This document shows, piece after piece, positions 24,868 through 36,738 of a stretch of 64,000 nt of DNA. The stretch's first letter is position 1. Each line of letters begins with the position of its first letter. The stretch is from NCBI GenBank assembly GCA_003254925.1, contig QANZ01039871.1, positions 122,410 through 186,409 on the forward strand, given 5' to 3'. Below the pieces are notes generated by a model, which was not told the DNA's origin, ran no database searches, and saw only the letters and a program-made list of their open reading frames with translations. A program made the translations under genes and the position numbers. The stretch is from Chamaecrista fasciculata. Its lineage: Eukaryota; Streptophyta; Magnoliopsida; Fabales; Fabaceae.

Positions 24868-27527
24868 ATGGTGGTGGGTCATGGAAAGAGCCGGGCATTA
24901 ACGGATCGTGTGGTTAAGAAGGAGGCGGTAGGTCATTCTTACTACGATGACCTTCATTCTTCTACGGCTGCCGGAAAAGTCGATACTACGGCGTCTCACG
25001 GTGACCGTAAGGAGACCTATGATGATTTGACTCTCCTCAATTGGTCAAAGTCTACCCGACGCTTGTCTCCTTCCAATTCAACCACGGTTCCTCTCTTCTC
25101 TCTTTTTTTCCTTCCAAATTGTATTTAGCTGATGATTTTGGTTTCTTTTGTGAAGACTGACGTAAGATGACAAGAACATTATTTGATATTTAAATGTGTT
25201 TTATTATGATATGGAATAATTATGAATTATTTATCCTATCTTCTTCATATGATTAACCTGATAAGAAACAATACTACTAAACTTTTCACGCTATAAGAAA
25301 CAATAATTTTGTTTCGTTAGTTTTATATAATTATTGATTGCTTGAAGCTCCTTCTGCTGCATTGTTTGCAGGACAAACGAAACAGGACGGTGGAGAATGA
25401 ATACAAGCTCTCCAACATTCAGAGAATGAATTTACATCCTAGTCCTACAACCAAGCAAGTGAGTGCTGGGAACTTTTTATTCCTTTCGAGTCTCTTTTGC
25501 TCGTGGTCTTGCATCACCTTAATTTTTATGATAAATGGCTGAGAGTTGATACATTAATCTGTTTTCTTACGTCACCAACTATTACAATCAAATAGCATTG
25601 CTCATTGTAAGTTATAGTCCAATTGATTGGTGATTCTAACAAATAATTCTACAGGCTGTATCTGATCAGGCACAAAAGACTGCGAGGTTAGTGGAGCATC
25701 TCACATGTTGGGCAATTTCATTGTTCTCTTCATTTTCTTATTTTTCTTGTTATTTATTGAACATGGCTACATGTGTTTGCTTGAAGCTCCCCTAAGGTTG
25801 CAACAGACAGGAGATTATCTCAAGGTGAGGCCAGGTCATCTGCCGTGATTCAAGGAGAGGCAATCCGATCGAAGTTAGAACTGAAATACCCTAGCTTTGT
25901 GAAGTCATTAGTCAGATCACATGTTGCTGGTTGTTTTTGGATGGTAAGAGTCCTAAGTGACTGATATAAGAATGATTCCCATCGAGAAAATCAAACTGCA
26001 TTGTGTTAATGTCTTCTGTATTTTAGGGGCTCCCTGCATTGTTCTGTAAAAAGCACTTGCCGGATAAGGATATAACAATCACTTTGGAAGATGAATCTGG
26101 TAAAGAATACCAGTTGAAATACATTGCATACAAGACAGGGTTAAGTGCTGGTTGGAGACAGTTTTCTGCCATGCACAAATTACTGGAGGGAGATGTTTTG
26201 GTCTTCCAATTAGTTGAACCTACTAAATTTAAGGTATATTGTTTCAATTTCAATTTTCTTGTTCTTTTGGTACGTGGTATGGGTTTTATATTACAATGAC
26301 AGTGCTGACACTTGCTATCAAATCATATTGTAAATTGCTAAATTGGTTAGCATATCTTGTTTGTTAAGGCCAATAACCTCTGGTGAAAGTATGTTGAGTC
26401 TATGGCTATGGCCAAGCCTTGTGGCTCTCTGAGTTCCTGCCGTGCATGTTTAGTAGAAATCCATTGAAGCCACTTTCTTGCTCTTGCATTATTTGTTTCT
26501 TTTGTTTTTCTTTGCAAATGAAACAAGGCGGGGAGAGAAGTCACGAGTTCTTGGTATTCTCTATGCACTTCTTTCTTGGGACTCATACCACATTTCTTTG
26601 TGCTTGTTTATTAGGTATATATAATAAGAGCTCACGGCTTGAATGAACTGGATGGAGCCCTTTCCCTTATGAATCTGGACAGTTATGCAAAACAAAAAGA
26701 GAGAGGCAAGCCTTGTTTCTGAAGACTTTTGTGAAATTCATGAATTATGAGCTTATTCTTTCTTGATGCAGTTTACTAATAGTTCTGTGTTTTTTTGTTC
26801 GTGGATAATCTCATATAAAGATAACGCAAATACCGGTGCTCAACCTAGCAGTAGTCCAAAGAGGAAACAAGCAAAATCTGACTCACCACCTCGAGATTTG
26901 GAAAAGAGAAAAAAGATTAGCGTATCAAGATTTTCTCCCAAGGCTAGGCAGTCTGCAGAACAATCTGAATATGCAAGTGATGAAGCTGATTCAGAAGTAC
27001 TGGAGAGTTTCGCAACAGTTCATAAATGTGAGGATGTAAAAGGCTTCGAAAATTTCAGTATCATAGTTGATGGAATACCAATAGATGCTGAGCTCCCTCA
27101 TGAGGTTCGAAATAAGTACTTCAAGCTCTGCCATAGCCAGCATGCCTTCCTTCACGACAATCTTATCAAGGGCCTCAACTATAACCTCATTTTTGGCATT
27201 ATATATGAAGTTGTCATAATTTCTGATTCCCTGAGAATTAGTTCGATGATGACCTCGCCTGAGGAATATGCTAAATGGGATGACGAGTTGGCAGCCTTTG
27301 AGCAGTTGGGCATGAATGTGGGATTTTTAAGACAACGGTTGCATCGGATTGTTGGCATTGCTTATGAAACAGAAGAGGCCTCGGAGACCAGAAGGTACTT
27401 GGCGTCTAAAACTGAACTGAGTCGAGCAGAAAAGGAAATAAGAAACATTGAAACAAAGCTTAAAGAAATGAAAGGAGCTTGTAATAGTTTTGGTGCTTAT
27501 ATTGGGAGTTTGAAATACGAAAGCTAA
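24868..27527 (+). CDS. B3 DNA-binding domain protein (At3g19184/At5g42700-like)
   Basis: Seven exons: 24868-25086, 25372-25458, 25655-25686, 25787-25943, 26027-26233, 26615-26705, 26821-27527; in-frame total 499 aa. The B3 domain spans about residues 147-243 (YPSFVKSLVRSHVAGCFWM, GLPALFCKKHLP, LEGDVLVFQLVEPTKFKVYI). B3 domains contact DNA through a seven-stranded barrel, so a nuclear transcriptional regulator is expected. The C-terminal third (GFENFSIIVDGIPIDAEL ... LGMNVGFLRQRLHRI) is typical of this plant subfamily and ends in a probable coiled coil (ELSRAEKEIRNIETKLKEM). Two oddities: intron 6 (26706-26820) appears to use a GC donor (AG|GCAAGC), and a 7-bp near-duplication at 27521-27534 creates a stop 13 residues before the usual family ending. 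Confidence 0.9.
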
Positions 27528-28841
27528 TAGCTATCACCAGAAGTTTCAGCAGGAGGTCGTTGCTCCTTGGTAAAAAAAAAAAGAAGCTCTAATAGGCATA
27601 TGTATAATGTATACAGTTTGTTCCCGTTTATATTACGGCTCGTGTAGCACCACTTTTAATATTTAGCATCGACTGATTTGAATTTGATGTTAAAAGTATA
27701 TAAACTGAAAATAAGGAGAGCCTTTGGGAGCCTTTGCTCTCTCCATGGTTGGCACTAAGATTTATGAGAGTTACTTGCAATTAGAGGATTCCCTTTCCTT
27801 CCGCGAACCTTTGTATATCATCGGGAAAGGAAAGATAAAATTGGTTGGGATTTCACAGGTTACAAAGAGTACTGCTACTACTCAAAGTTCTTTTCCTTTT
27901 TAGTCAGCTTTATTTTGACTGTAATTTAAGTTTCAACTAGAATTGTTAAACATGGTGCAGATTATATTCTTGATATCTTGTGACGACAGCTGAGAGTTGG
28001 AATCCTTGAACTCCTATAAATTATAATCCTATTAATCGTTGAAGAATGAAGACCTGAGGCTCTCCCATTATTTTAGATGTTGTGTGATAAGTAGTAGCTA
28101 ATACATGAAAAATGTATCACTAAACTTATAATTAGTTTTGTCCAAAAACAAAATCTTATAATGATGTTATTTTATCTGTAATTTTTTTTTAATCTTATCT
28201 CTTTTATTTCATTGGTTAAAGTATTTCAAAATATTCAAATTTGAAAAATTGAGACATAACTTTGAATGAAATGCACATATATCGATATTCTTAACTCTAA
28301 ATAAATATTTGTTGCTTATTGTCATAAATACTTAAATCGTGATACTCTTGTCTCTAAATAAATGTTTTGATATTTAATATTTTACTTCTTTACATAGATA
28401 TACATATTTGAATATTCTTGCAATGTCTCTAAATAAGGGCCTCAAATTTTGTTTCTTTTCATAAATATACATATTTCGATGTTCTTTCTTTCTTTCTTTT
28501 TTAACACAAGATGTTCTTTCTTCTCTTACAAAAAAGTTGTTCTACATCTTGCTACATGTCATGAAGAATGTGATATAAAATAAAAGGAGACAGAAAAAAA
28601 ATCTTGTTAAGTTGTTTTTTAAACATAAGGTTATAATTGATCTCATGTCACTGTTTCACTGTTTGTTCATATTTGATCTCATGTCACTACAAGGAAGTTT
28701 ATTTGATTATTTCTTTGAATCTAGAAACACATTTGTAGTTGCAAGTGAAATTAAAGCCTGTCTTCGAAATTATAAATATGTCTTGTCGTTGCAAAATAAA
28801 ATGTAAAATATATATGGACTATGTTGATTCTTATTGTTAAG
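27528..28841. other. 3' UTR and intergenic, no gene recognised
   Basis: The first 45 bases still encode the usual family C-terminus of the B3 gene in a shifted frame. The rest is AT-rich, with diffuse repeats of 'cataaatac/atattcttg' type around 28260-28460 and no coding signal. Confidence 0.5.
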
Positions 28842-29389
28842 GTAAATCAAGCTAGGAATTTTATTCCAAATCTAGCAAAACATATAGCCAAGTTATCAAG
28901 ATTAGTTGGAGAAAAAGCAATATGGAAATGAGATAATAATACAAAGAAAGAAGTTGAAAAAATAAAAATAATGTGTAAAGATTTACCAAAATTAACAATT
29001 TCAATAGGAGAATATATAAAATGGATAATTTATACAAATGCATCAGATAATTATTGGGGAGCAACATTATATCATGAAAATAGCCAAGGTGAGGAAATAA
29101 TAACAAGATATAGTAGTGAAAAATTTAACGATAGCCAAGTCAAATATCATTCAAATTGAAAAGAATTTTTAGCCATAGTTAAGGTAGTAGAAAAATTTGA
29201 ATTATTAATTGATAATACAAAATTTATTATTAGAACTGATAACACACCGAAGGAATTAGAACTAGTAAATTGACTAATAAAATGTTATTTAAATGGCAAG
29301 CTGATTTGTCTTATTATGATTATGAGATTGAGTATATCAAAGGAAAAAATAATTTGATTGCTGACTATTTGAGCAGGAATGCAGAATAA
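28842..29389 (+). pseudogene. pararetroviral reverse transcriptase/RNase H C-terminal remnant
   Basis: Homology begins near ARNFIPNLAKHIAKL (28851) and continues through MCKDLPKL, a connection region typical of caulimovirid reverse transcriptases. The RNase H part shows IRTDN and KGKNNLIADYLSRN before TAA at 29387-29389. Breaks: in-frame stops at 28929-28931, 29157-29159 and 29271-29273, and a frame change between about 29250 and 29282. The first RNase H acidic position reads TNAS where the family normally has TDAS. It is a broken fossil; the upstream polymerase domains are absent. Confidence 0.75.
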
Positions 29390-29452
29390 TCTCACTGATA
29401 TGAGTAGATCAGACCAATAACTCCAAATAGTCCAACATTCAACGAAGCAATA

Positions 29453-30565
29453 ATGTCAGAAATAAATATGCTTAAGATGAATATGGCAACTATGCATATG
29501 AAAATACTCCAAATATGTCAAACAATAGAACAAATTCAGAACAGTCTGAATAATGCAAATATTACAAGTCATACACCTGCGGGTCATCAACCCAAAGCCC
29601 AGATAAATAAAGAAGGTCATCTACCTTCATATAAAAACCCATTAGCCCATCCTAAAGAGGCCATAATTATTTCCGATTCATCCACTAATCTTTCATATAA
29701 ACAAATTACAAATAGTTGAGAAAGAGCCAATAACCATATCCTCAGTAAATACACCTTCAGAAATAGACTCAGACTATCAGTTCAATATAATAACCATGAC
29801 TCTGAATCCCGATATTATAAACAATTCCGATATATGTATGATCTTGTCAAAAGATTAAATGATTGTAATTTGCCAATTAAAAAGGAGAGTATCAAGTTTG
29901 TATCGCACTTTGGGATCAATAAGGTTGTTGTAGTTCCAGGTATGCCAACCAAATATGTGAAAGCATTATATGATTATGGATTCATCCAGACTATTTATCC
30001 GTCTAAAAATGGTAGCGAACTAGCCTTATTACCAGAATATTTGAAGAAAGCAACAACTCATTATCAAGGGATAGTCATCAAGAATGGAGTTTTTATCAGA
30101 TGTTATTCAGCAATAAGTGAGATAACGACCGATGAATTTTATCAACCGATAAGTTTAATCAAGTTTGGTACAACTAAAAGTCCATTAGAAGTTGAAGAAG
30201 AAAAGAAGGAGATTCCCAGCGAAGAAGATTTTCAATTAATGATGTCAGATATCAGAGCACAGGGTATCAAGATTATTTTTGAAGAAATAGAGAGAACGAT
30301 TAATCAAGAAGAAATCCAATGGACATATTACGCAGGTCCAAACACCTCTATATATTCTGTTGGAAATAATAGTAAGAATCCGAGATTATTCAAGGTATGG
30401 ATGAGAAGATCAAGAACAACAAGATGCATAACTCCGAGTATAACAAGACTAGTATTTGCCAGGTATTAGAAGAATATGAGGGCCATAATTGTAAATATTG
30501 TGCCCATAATCCGAAGAAAAAACAAGATTATAAAGAGCCCGAGATAAATGAAGATTTGATCTGAA
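29453..30565 (+). pseudogene. degenerate second ORF of the pararetrovirus remnant
   Basis: Three pieces in different frames follow the RNase H remnant: 29453-29719 (MSEINMLKMNM..., with a coiled-coil-like start), about 29716-29830, and 29834-30469 (MYDLVKRLNDC...). A further shift near 30440 leads to a Cys-rich tail containing NCKYCAHNPKKK before a stop near 30561. I do not recognise a specific family; position after RNase H suggests the downstream ORF seen in some plant pararetroviruses. Non-functional as it stands. Confidence 0.5.
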
Positions 30566-30885
30566 AGAAGAAGAAGATACAGCTCAGCAGATAAAATCAT
30601 GAAAAAAGCAGATAGAGTCATGAAAAGAAGACAAATGAGTACATGAAAATAGTGCAAGTAGTACGTGAATAGTAAAAGTAGTAAATGTAAAAGATAAGAT
30701 AAGGGACATGTGTAATATATAAATAGTATAAGTAGTACATGTAAGGGACATGTGTCCATAATTAGTAAATAAGTATGACCAAAAAAGTCATATAATAACC
30801 ATGGTCATGTAGAAAGTAACTAGGGTTTGTAAAATAAGTGTGTAAAAGTAACTAGGCTTATGTAACTAGGGTTATATGTAATGTC

Positions 30886-30893
30886 TATAAAAG
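30886..30893 (+). promoter_or_regulatory. TATA box of the pararetroviral remnant
   Basis: TATAAAAG in the intergenic region after the second ORF, followed by CT-rich leader sequence (about 30940-31020), as in caulimovirid full-length transcript promoters. Activity is unknown. Confidence 0.5.
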
Positions 30894-31257
30894 TGAGTGG
30901 AATTCATGATGAAGGACACACCACACTAGTATTGTAATCTTCTTTTGTGAAATATAGGAGTATTTTCCATCACTCTCTTGCCTTACTCTCTTATTCCCTT
31001 ACTCTCTTACTCTCAAAACTTGCATGATAAACATCTTGAAGCATGGATAACCAAGGTATGAAACGAAGGCTGTGCTGGAATAAGTTGAAGGAAGAGGGTC
31101 AAGATCGTATGATGATCTTATAAAAGACCTCAGTATGAAAGAGAACTGAGTTCCCTCTATGACCCGACTTATTTCTGGTCAAAACTAGATTATATATATT
31201 GTGGCCAATATATATATATACAGTTTTGCTTAGTATATATTGATGCCGGTGAAATTA

Positions 31258-31269
31258 TGATATCAGAGC
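31258..31269 (+). other. pararetroviral tRNA-Met primer-binding site, one mismatch
   Basis: TGATATCAGAGC differs at one base from TGGTATCAGAGC, the sequence complementary to plant initiator tRNA-Met that primes caulimovirid minus-strand synthesis. It lies about 370 bp after the TATA box, as expected for a leader. Confidence 0.6.
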
Positions 31270-31270
31270 T

Positions 31271-32659
31271 TTTAAAAATAAGAAAGATATTGTAGTATGA
31301 AACTCTTGATCTTAATGCTTTAAATATCAATGTTCACTGTTTAAATATCATTGTTCACTATTTGTTATTGCGTTACATGTCAGCTTATAGGCTTGGAGTA
31401 CCATTTGATTCTTATTCTTAAGGTACATCGAATAGTACGAATCCTACGGAAGCCAAGAGAAGCTCATTTCGGATGGTATTGTGTTGTAGCTTTGGTATTT
31501 GAATTAGCAATCAACAGAGCAGCACATTATTTCTACGGAAGGTTTTTCATATATATATATATATATATATATAATATAACAAGTAAAAAATATAATATTT
31601 TTTCCATTTAAAACGTGGCATTTATAAAATGAGCATGTAAATCTAGATGAGTTCATAATCTATTAGTTATAATATTATTACTATCATATTTCTTACCGAT
31701 ATAAAAGCTTCCTCTATTCATCTGAATTGATAATACGGATGTAAAGAGAGTCAGGACGACGGACAGCCTGCCCTTGAATATTGAATATTCTAATTAACGT
31801 ATATCAAAATTTAAAGCTTCTACCAGTTTTTTTTTTTAAGAATGATCTGAAAATGTGGGAGGCATTTGATTTCTCCATGGTCGCATCAAGATAAGTAAAA
31901 ATGTTTAATAGAAGATTCCCTTTTTTTCTGCGGATCGTTATCTTAGGAAATATAAAATGATTTGAATTTGATCAGTTATGGCTGGGAAATTTAGACTAGA
32001 GTAATGCTTGTTCTGTCAACTCTCAGGTTTTTTATTTTTTTGGTTAACGTTGACCACAACTAAAATTTGAACGCGAATGATTCGATTTTGAAGACGCCTT
32101 CAATTCAAGGTCACTGAAATAAGCAATTATAATATTTTTTAAAAGATTTGATGAGTAAGAGAGATCTGATGACTTCAAGGTACCTACTATTTCACTGATA
32201 CATACATACACAGCCTCGCATAAGAGTTGATGCTAATGATATTCTATCTTGGTCTTAACAGAAATTAATTTCTTTGCTGAAAATAAAATACAGGGGCATA
32301 GAACAAAACTAACTTCTTCTTTCTCTTTCTCTCTCTCTTGTTTTGCTGACGCAAAATGAAGTTCCATCAACTGCAAATTACTTTGTACAATGAACAGTCA
32401 AATTCCAAGACTCTGAATGAATCGTCGAAGTTGAAAGCAGAATTGCAAAAGCCATTAGTGGAAAATGGGGGAAAAAACGAAAAAAGAAAAAAATGACCAC
32501 ATCTTTCCAATCTCTCGATCCCTTAAAACGAAACCCAAAACAAAAAAAAAGAAAGAAGAAGAAGAAGAAGTAAATAAGTTAAAAATTTGGTCCATTCCTC
32601 TGCAAATGGAACACGTTAAGACATGAGTGATTGTCTGTATATTTCCCAATCTCCAACTC
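31271..32659. other. intergenic, no gene recognised
   Basis: AT-rich sequence with an AT microsatellite near 31546-31573. The portion nearest 32660 is the probable 3' UTR of the minus-strand Ser-rich gene and carries GAA repeats (about 32550-32570). Confidence 0.45.
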
Positions 32660-33379
32660 TCAGAAACTTGACCCTCCTTCATTCAACAGCTCCTGTAATA
32701 GCAACACGCGAAACAAAACATCATCAGTACTCATTCAATTAAAAACTAAAACTTTATAGCATGCATCCTCAAATTAAAGAAACAACACATTCACTCACTC
32801 ACTTACATTATCTCTTCCTGTCTCATTCACCAACCGGGACCTTCTTCCTCCTACTCCTCCCATGTCTGAAGAAGAAGAAGAAGAAGAAGAAGAAGAAGGA
32901 GAGGAAGGTTCAGTGGGCTTATCAGATTTCCTGGAGCCAAAATGGGCTTTTCTGAGACCCAGAAAGCCCTTCCTCCTGGAAGAAGAAGAAGAAGAGGAGG
33001 GCTTTGGTGGCCTGAAATTAGACAAATCTTGGTATTCATCATCAAAATCATGATGATGAAGAAGCTCCTCTCTGAGTGTGGTGGTAGTCCTCTGCATCTG
33101 CATCATGTGGTGGTGGTTGCATGTGTCCTTCAAAGGCAACAATCTGCCCTTAAAGAAAAGCTCGTCGGCACTCATCATTGAGTAGTTAGTGACAGAGAAT
33201 TCAAAGTCTGAGGAAACTGGAGTATCTCTGGAGATTCTGTCTTGCTGATGAATAAGAGATTGGTGGGAAGAAGAAGAAGAAGAATCCACGAAATCGTTTG
33301 AGAAAGAGATTCTGGGGCTCATGGGAGCGCAAGGATGACCGTTCTTGTGCTCTGAGTTGTACATCTCATTCACTCTCAT
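32660..33379 (-). CDS. Ser-rich plant protein of unknown function
   Basis: Two exons on the minus strand, 33379-32807 and 32692-32660, join in frame to 201 aa. The donor is AAT|GTAAGTGAG and the second exon adds ELLNEGGSSF. Visible features: an N-terminal block PRISFSNDFVD, a central block DFEFSVTNYSMMSADELFFKGRLLPLK, a basic patch SSRRKGFLGLRKAHFGSRKSDK, and two serine homopolymer runs, one encoded by a GAA/TTC microsatellite at about 32868-32898. The central block resembles a set of small uncharacterised plant proteins, some labelled DUF1645 or kinase-regulator-like, but I cannot assign it firmly. No signal peptide or membrane segment. A downstream in-frame Met (33364) is an alternative start. 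Confidence 0.8.
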
Positions 33380-33852
33380 TCATTAATTTAAGCATATATA
33401 TTCACATGCCATGGCCATGGGAATGGGGATTCAATATATGCAACATCCTCAATATCATCTCCATATTCTATCAACACTTCACTCACACTACTACTCCCGA
33501 CCCCTTCACTCCCTCTCTCACTACATCATATTATTTATATCAAAAATGGGATCCATCCATCCTCATGTGTTTTTCTTTTCTATTTTTTTATTTTTTTTAT
33601 TTTCCTCTTGCAAAGTAAATAGCAATTTTGTGACATGATGTTTTGTCATTACATGTTAATTTGGCATTCAATGATGACCAATCCTCAAGATAGACTGTAT
33701 CTGAGTTACTCCGTTTTCCATGGATTTAAGTGAAGTTGCCAACCAAAATTGTTTATTTTATTAATATTTTTTTTAATATAATGATTATATTAAAGGATAT
33801 TATAAGAGTAGCTGAGATTTCGTTCTTTTCTTTCCTTTTTTTTTTCCAAAGT
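33380..33852. other. promoter side of the Ser-rich gene, no other gene
   Basis: Upstream of the minus-strand gene at 33379. Pyrimidine-rich tracts and a T-rich run precede the inverted-repeat element at 33853. Nothing else seen. Confidence 0.45.
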
Positions 33853-34345
33853 CTCAAATTGGTCACTTATGTATGTAGTAGTTTCAAATTAGTCTTTTAT
33901 TTTTCATTTGTTTCAAATTGGTCCTACATGTTTTCATGATATTTCAAATTGGTCAAAAAATTACTTGATGTGATCATATTTCTCTTATTTCAAGTTCAAA
34001 TGCGACAAATTTAGAGCTACGAGTTTATTTTAACAAGTATTTTGAAACCATTCAAATTGAGTCCTATAAGTGGATATATAACTCGTATCACCGTCAAATA
34101 AGTAAAATTTGTCATATCTCTCTCATTTGAAGTCTGAATGTGACAAATTTGAAACTATGCACTAATTCTTGAAGAATTCTTTCTTTGTCCAGTTAAGATC
34201 ACTAGTAAATGAGGTCAAATCGTATCTCGAAAGTATTTTTTGGACCAATTTGAAACATCATGAAAACCTATAGAACCCATCTAAAACAAATGAAAGATAA
34301 ATGACCAATTTGAAATCTACCCCATACATAAGGGACCAATTTGAG
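33853..34345. mobile_element. inverted-repeat element with 5-bp target duplication
   Basis: The ends CTCAAATTGGTC and GACCAATTTGAG are inverted copies; similarity continues inward over about 45 bp (cttatgtatg...tttcaaattggtc). AAAGT flanks both sides (33848-33852 and 34346-34350). A related copy lies near 43570-44080. No coding capacity. Confidence 0.75.
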
Positions 34346-36738
34346 AAAGTGGCATTTTTTTTTTCTCTTTTACCCCATGGCCGGGTAAGTAAGAATAGCA
34401 AAGCTCAGCTTCCAAGGCTAATCCTTGTTTTTTCATGTTTGTTCTTGTTTAATTGTAAATAAAATCTAGAGAAGATTCTCAGAAGTGGGTTATCTCAAAA
34501 TCCAGTAGTGTAGTATTCAAGTTTTGTTTTGTTTTCTCTTTTAATTTGTGAATTGTGAGCATCGAAGATAATCCAATCCCATCTTGCTTGATATAAATAC
34601 AATGGGGGAGTCGGTGGTTGTGGTGGTGAATACTAAATAGGAAATAGCAAATACATAAATGATGCAGGGCAGGCGACCAAATAAATCTTGAAATGACAAA
34701 TTTGTCCTCTTTCGTCATGATTCATAGTAGTAGTACATGAGAGAGAGAGGTGGAAAATGAGTCAAAGTTACGAGTGGAGGTACAGAAAGCAAGAGCAGTG
34801 AGAATTAAAAGCAAGAGTTAAATGCCATAAATGAGATTGAGCTAAGTTTCAAGTTTGAAGATTGAAGATTGAAGATTGAAGGTTGAAGAAGAGAGTGTGA
34901 GTGAGGGGTGAACTCAAAAAACAGAGTGATAGAGATAGAGAGAGTCAGGGTCACAGTGGCAGAGTTACAGAGAGGGATATAATAGGCTAAAGTTAATTGA
35001 CCAATTCCTTTGACTCCAAAGTGAAATGAGCTGGCGATACTGACCCATGAAACTCACCACGTGATCCATTTCATAAACAACTTTTAAAATCTTGTCCAAA
35101 TTAAGATATATATTCCAACACAACACAATGCCCATTCAATTCAATTCAATTCAATTCCTGGTGTGATATATAGTATGCTGGTAACAAACACTAAACTAAC
35201 AGTACTGATAAATGGAGAAGGCGGATGGGTTAATTAGCCGGTTAAGAGTGATTAGTACTAATGGTTTTTTGGAAAATAGAAACCCCCCACGCTTAATTAG
35301 TGGCCATAATGAAGCAAGCATTTAAAATAAGTGTCCTACTTCCTCGTTCCATGTTCCAACCCACTCGTGCACTCCTACCTCAATATTGTGTACTTGAAGC
35401 AAGGAATCACGTGGCCTCCCTTCCTTCTCTGCTCTTCAATCACCAACACACCCTAATCTAATGTTTATTTATTCATTCATAATTATATTCGTGGGAGGCA
35501 CTCAACTAAACTGGTTTTGCCAAGGCAAGCAAAATCAAATGTAGAAGGGTTATTGATAATTTTGAGAGTGGGATCAGAAGAATCAGAAAAAAATGTAAGA
35601 TTGATTAAAGTAAATAGTAATTGATAGTTGGAGGTACTTGTTCTTCTTCCTTCCTTACTGCTAACAAGCAGGCAAAGGACTAGACGGTGACAGACACGGT
35701 ACTTCAATTTTTTATTTTTTATTTTTAACCCACAGCCAAAGAAAGGACATAGTTGTCACTCACGTGGTGATTGGTGAACCTCGTTCAAGTGCTCACACTA
35801 ATGGGGTTATGCCACGTGGACGATGAGAGCCCTTTTGAACATGGACCAGTCAACACATGATGAGTAAATTCTTGGAGAGTAAGTAAAACCCATTGGTCTC
35901 CTATCTTGTTGGCAACAACCTGGGTTTTAATTCTATTCACTCTCATTCTAATCAAATTCATCTAACTATATCATGTTCAATGACATGTCTCCTTCTCATT
36001 TTAGAAAATGTGAGTATATTACAAGAATCTCAAAGCTCCTATTATTATTATTATGTAGTTACTGCATCCGAGAAGATTTATTTAAGAAATGAATCACAAA
36101 GAAAACTTGGCAAACTCTGTACACTGAAGATTCCAATGTTACAATTAATAAAAAAGAAAGTATTAATACATTAATTGCGGGAACGCATGGAACAGCAGCA
36201 TCTGCCTGCCGTGTTCTCTAATTCTTTTGTTTCCGTATGGATTGTACATTGATAGAATAAAGCGCCACAACTGGCGATGCTTCACATTCCAAAACCCTTC
36301 TTCACACCTCACAGCTGTAAACAGATAGATAATAGTGTTAGTGTTATATATTAAGTGTTTGTCACAGAATTAATTAGTATATTAAACCCTTCTTCAACTT
36401 CAAATCTTCAGTGACGACAATTAATTAGTATTTGTCACAGAATTCTATTTCATTTTCTGGAACCAACCCATTACCCGGCCATGTGTTTCTTTTTAAAATC
36501 AATTACACAATTCTTGATGTCAGTGTAAGAGTAACAGAGTATTGATTTTCTTAGTTTTGTCATGGTCAGTTATTCTACTCGTTTTACAAGCACGTTATTT
36601 ATTAACATAGGGAAGGGAACATCTAAAAGATGTACATATATCATTAGCAACAGCACCAGAAAAGTAGAAGAAGAGGTGGATACAGAGATTAAGTTTTTCT
36701 TTTCTAAAGTAAGATATGATAAGTTGAATTTAGCTAGC
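34346..36738. other. intergenic, no gene recognised
   Basis: About 2.4 kb of AT-rich DNA with a GAAGATT tandem run near 34856-34885 and short ACGTGG motifs (35410, 35765, 35815), the G-box core type, of unknown relevance. The last few hundred bases next to 36739 are the probable 3' UTR of the calmodulin-like gene. Confidence 0.45.

Larger units (their letters stand above)
28842..31270 (+). mobile_element. decayed endogenous pararetrovirus fragment (Caulimoviridae-like)
   Basis: In order: the end of a reverse transcriptase/RNase H frame, a second degenerate ORF, a promoter-like intergenic region with TATAAAAG at 30886, and a near match to the initiator Met tRNA primer-binding site at 31258-31269. 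This order, with promoter upstream of the primer site and no LTR, fits an integrated circular pararetrovirus genome rather than an LTR retrotransposon. Several stops and frame changes show it is not functional. Genus is not resolved; a florendovirus-like two-ORF plan is possible. Confidence 0.75.

Noticed and set aside
26763-26820. Acceptor at 26771, giving FTNSSVFFCSW before the B3 gene's last exon
   Set aside because: It needs a phase-0 exit from exon 6, for which no donor exists. The added residues are hydrophobic and unlike the family; the acceptor at 26820 keeps the frame with the GC donor.
32761-32955. Plus-strand frames with Lys or Glu runs over 32760-33050
   Set aside because: They are antisense shadows of the Ser-rich minus-strand gene and its GAA/TTC microsatellite.
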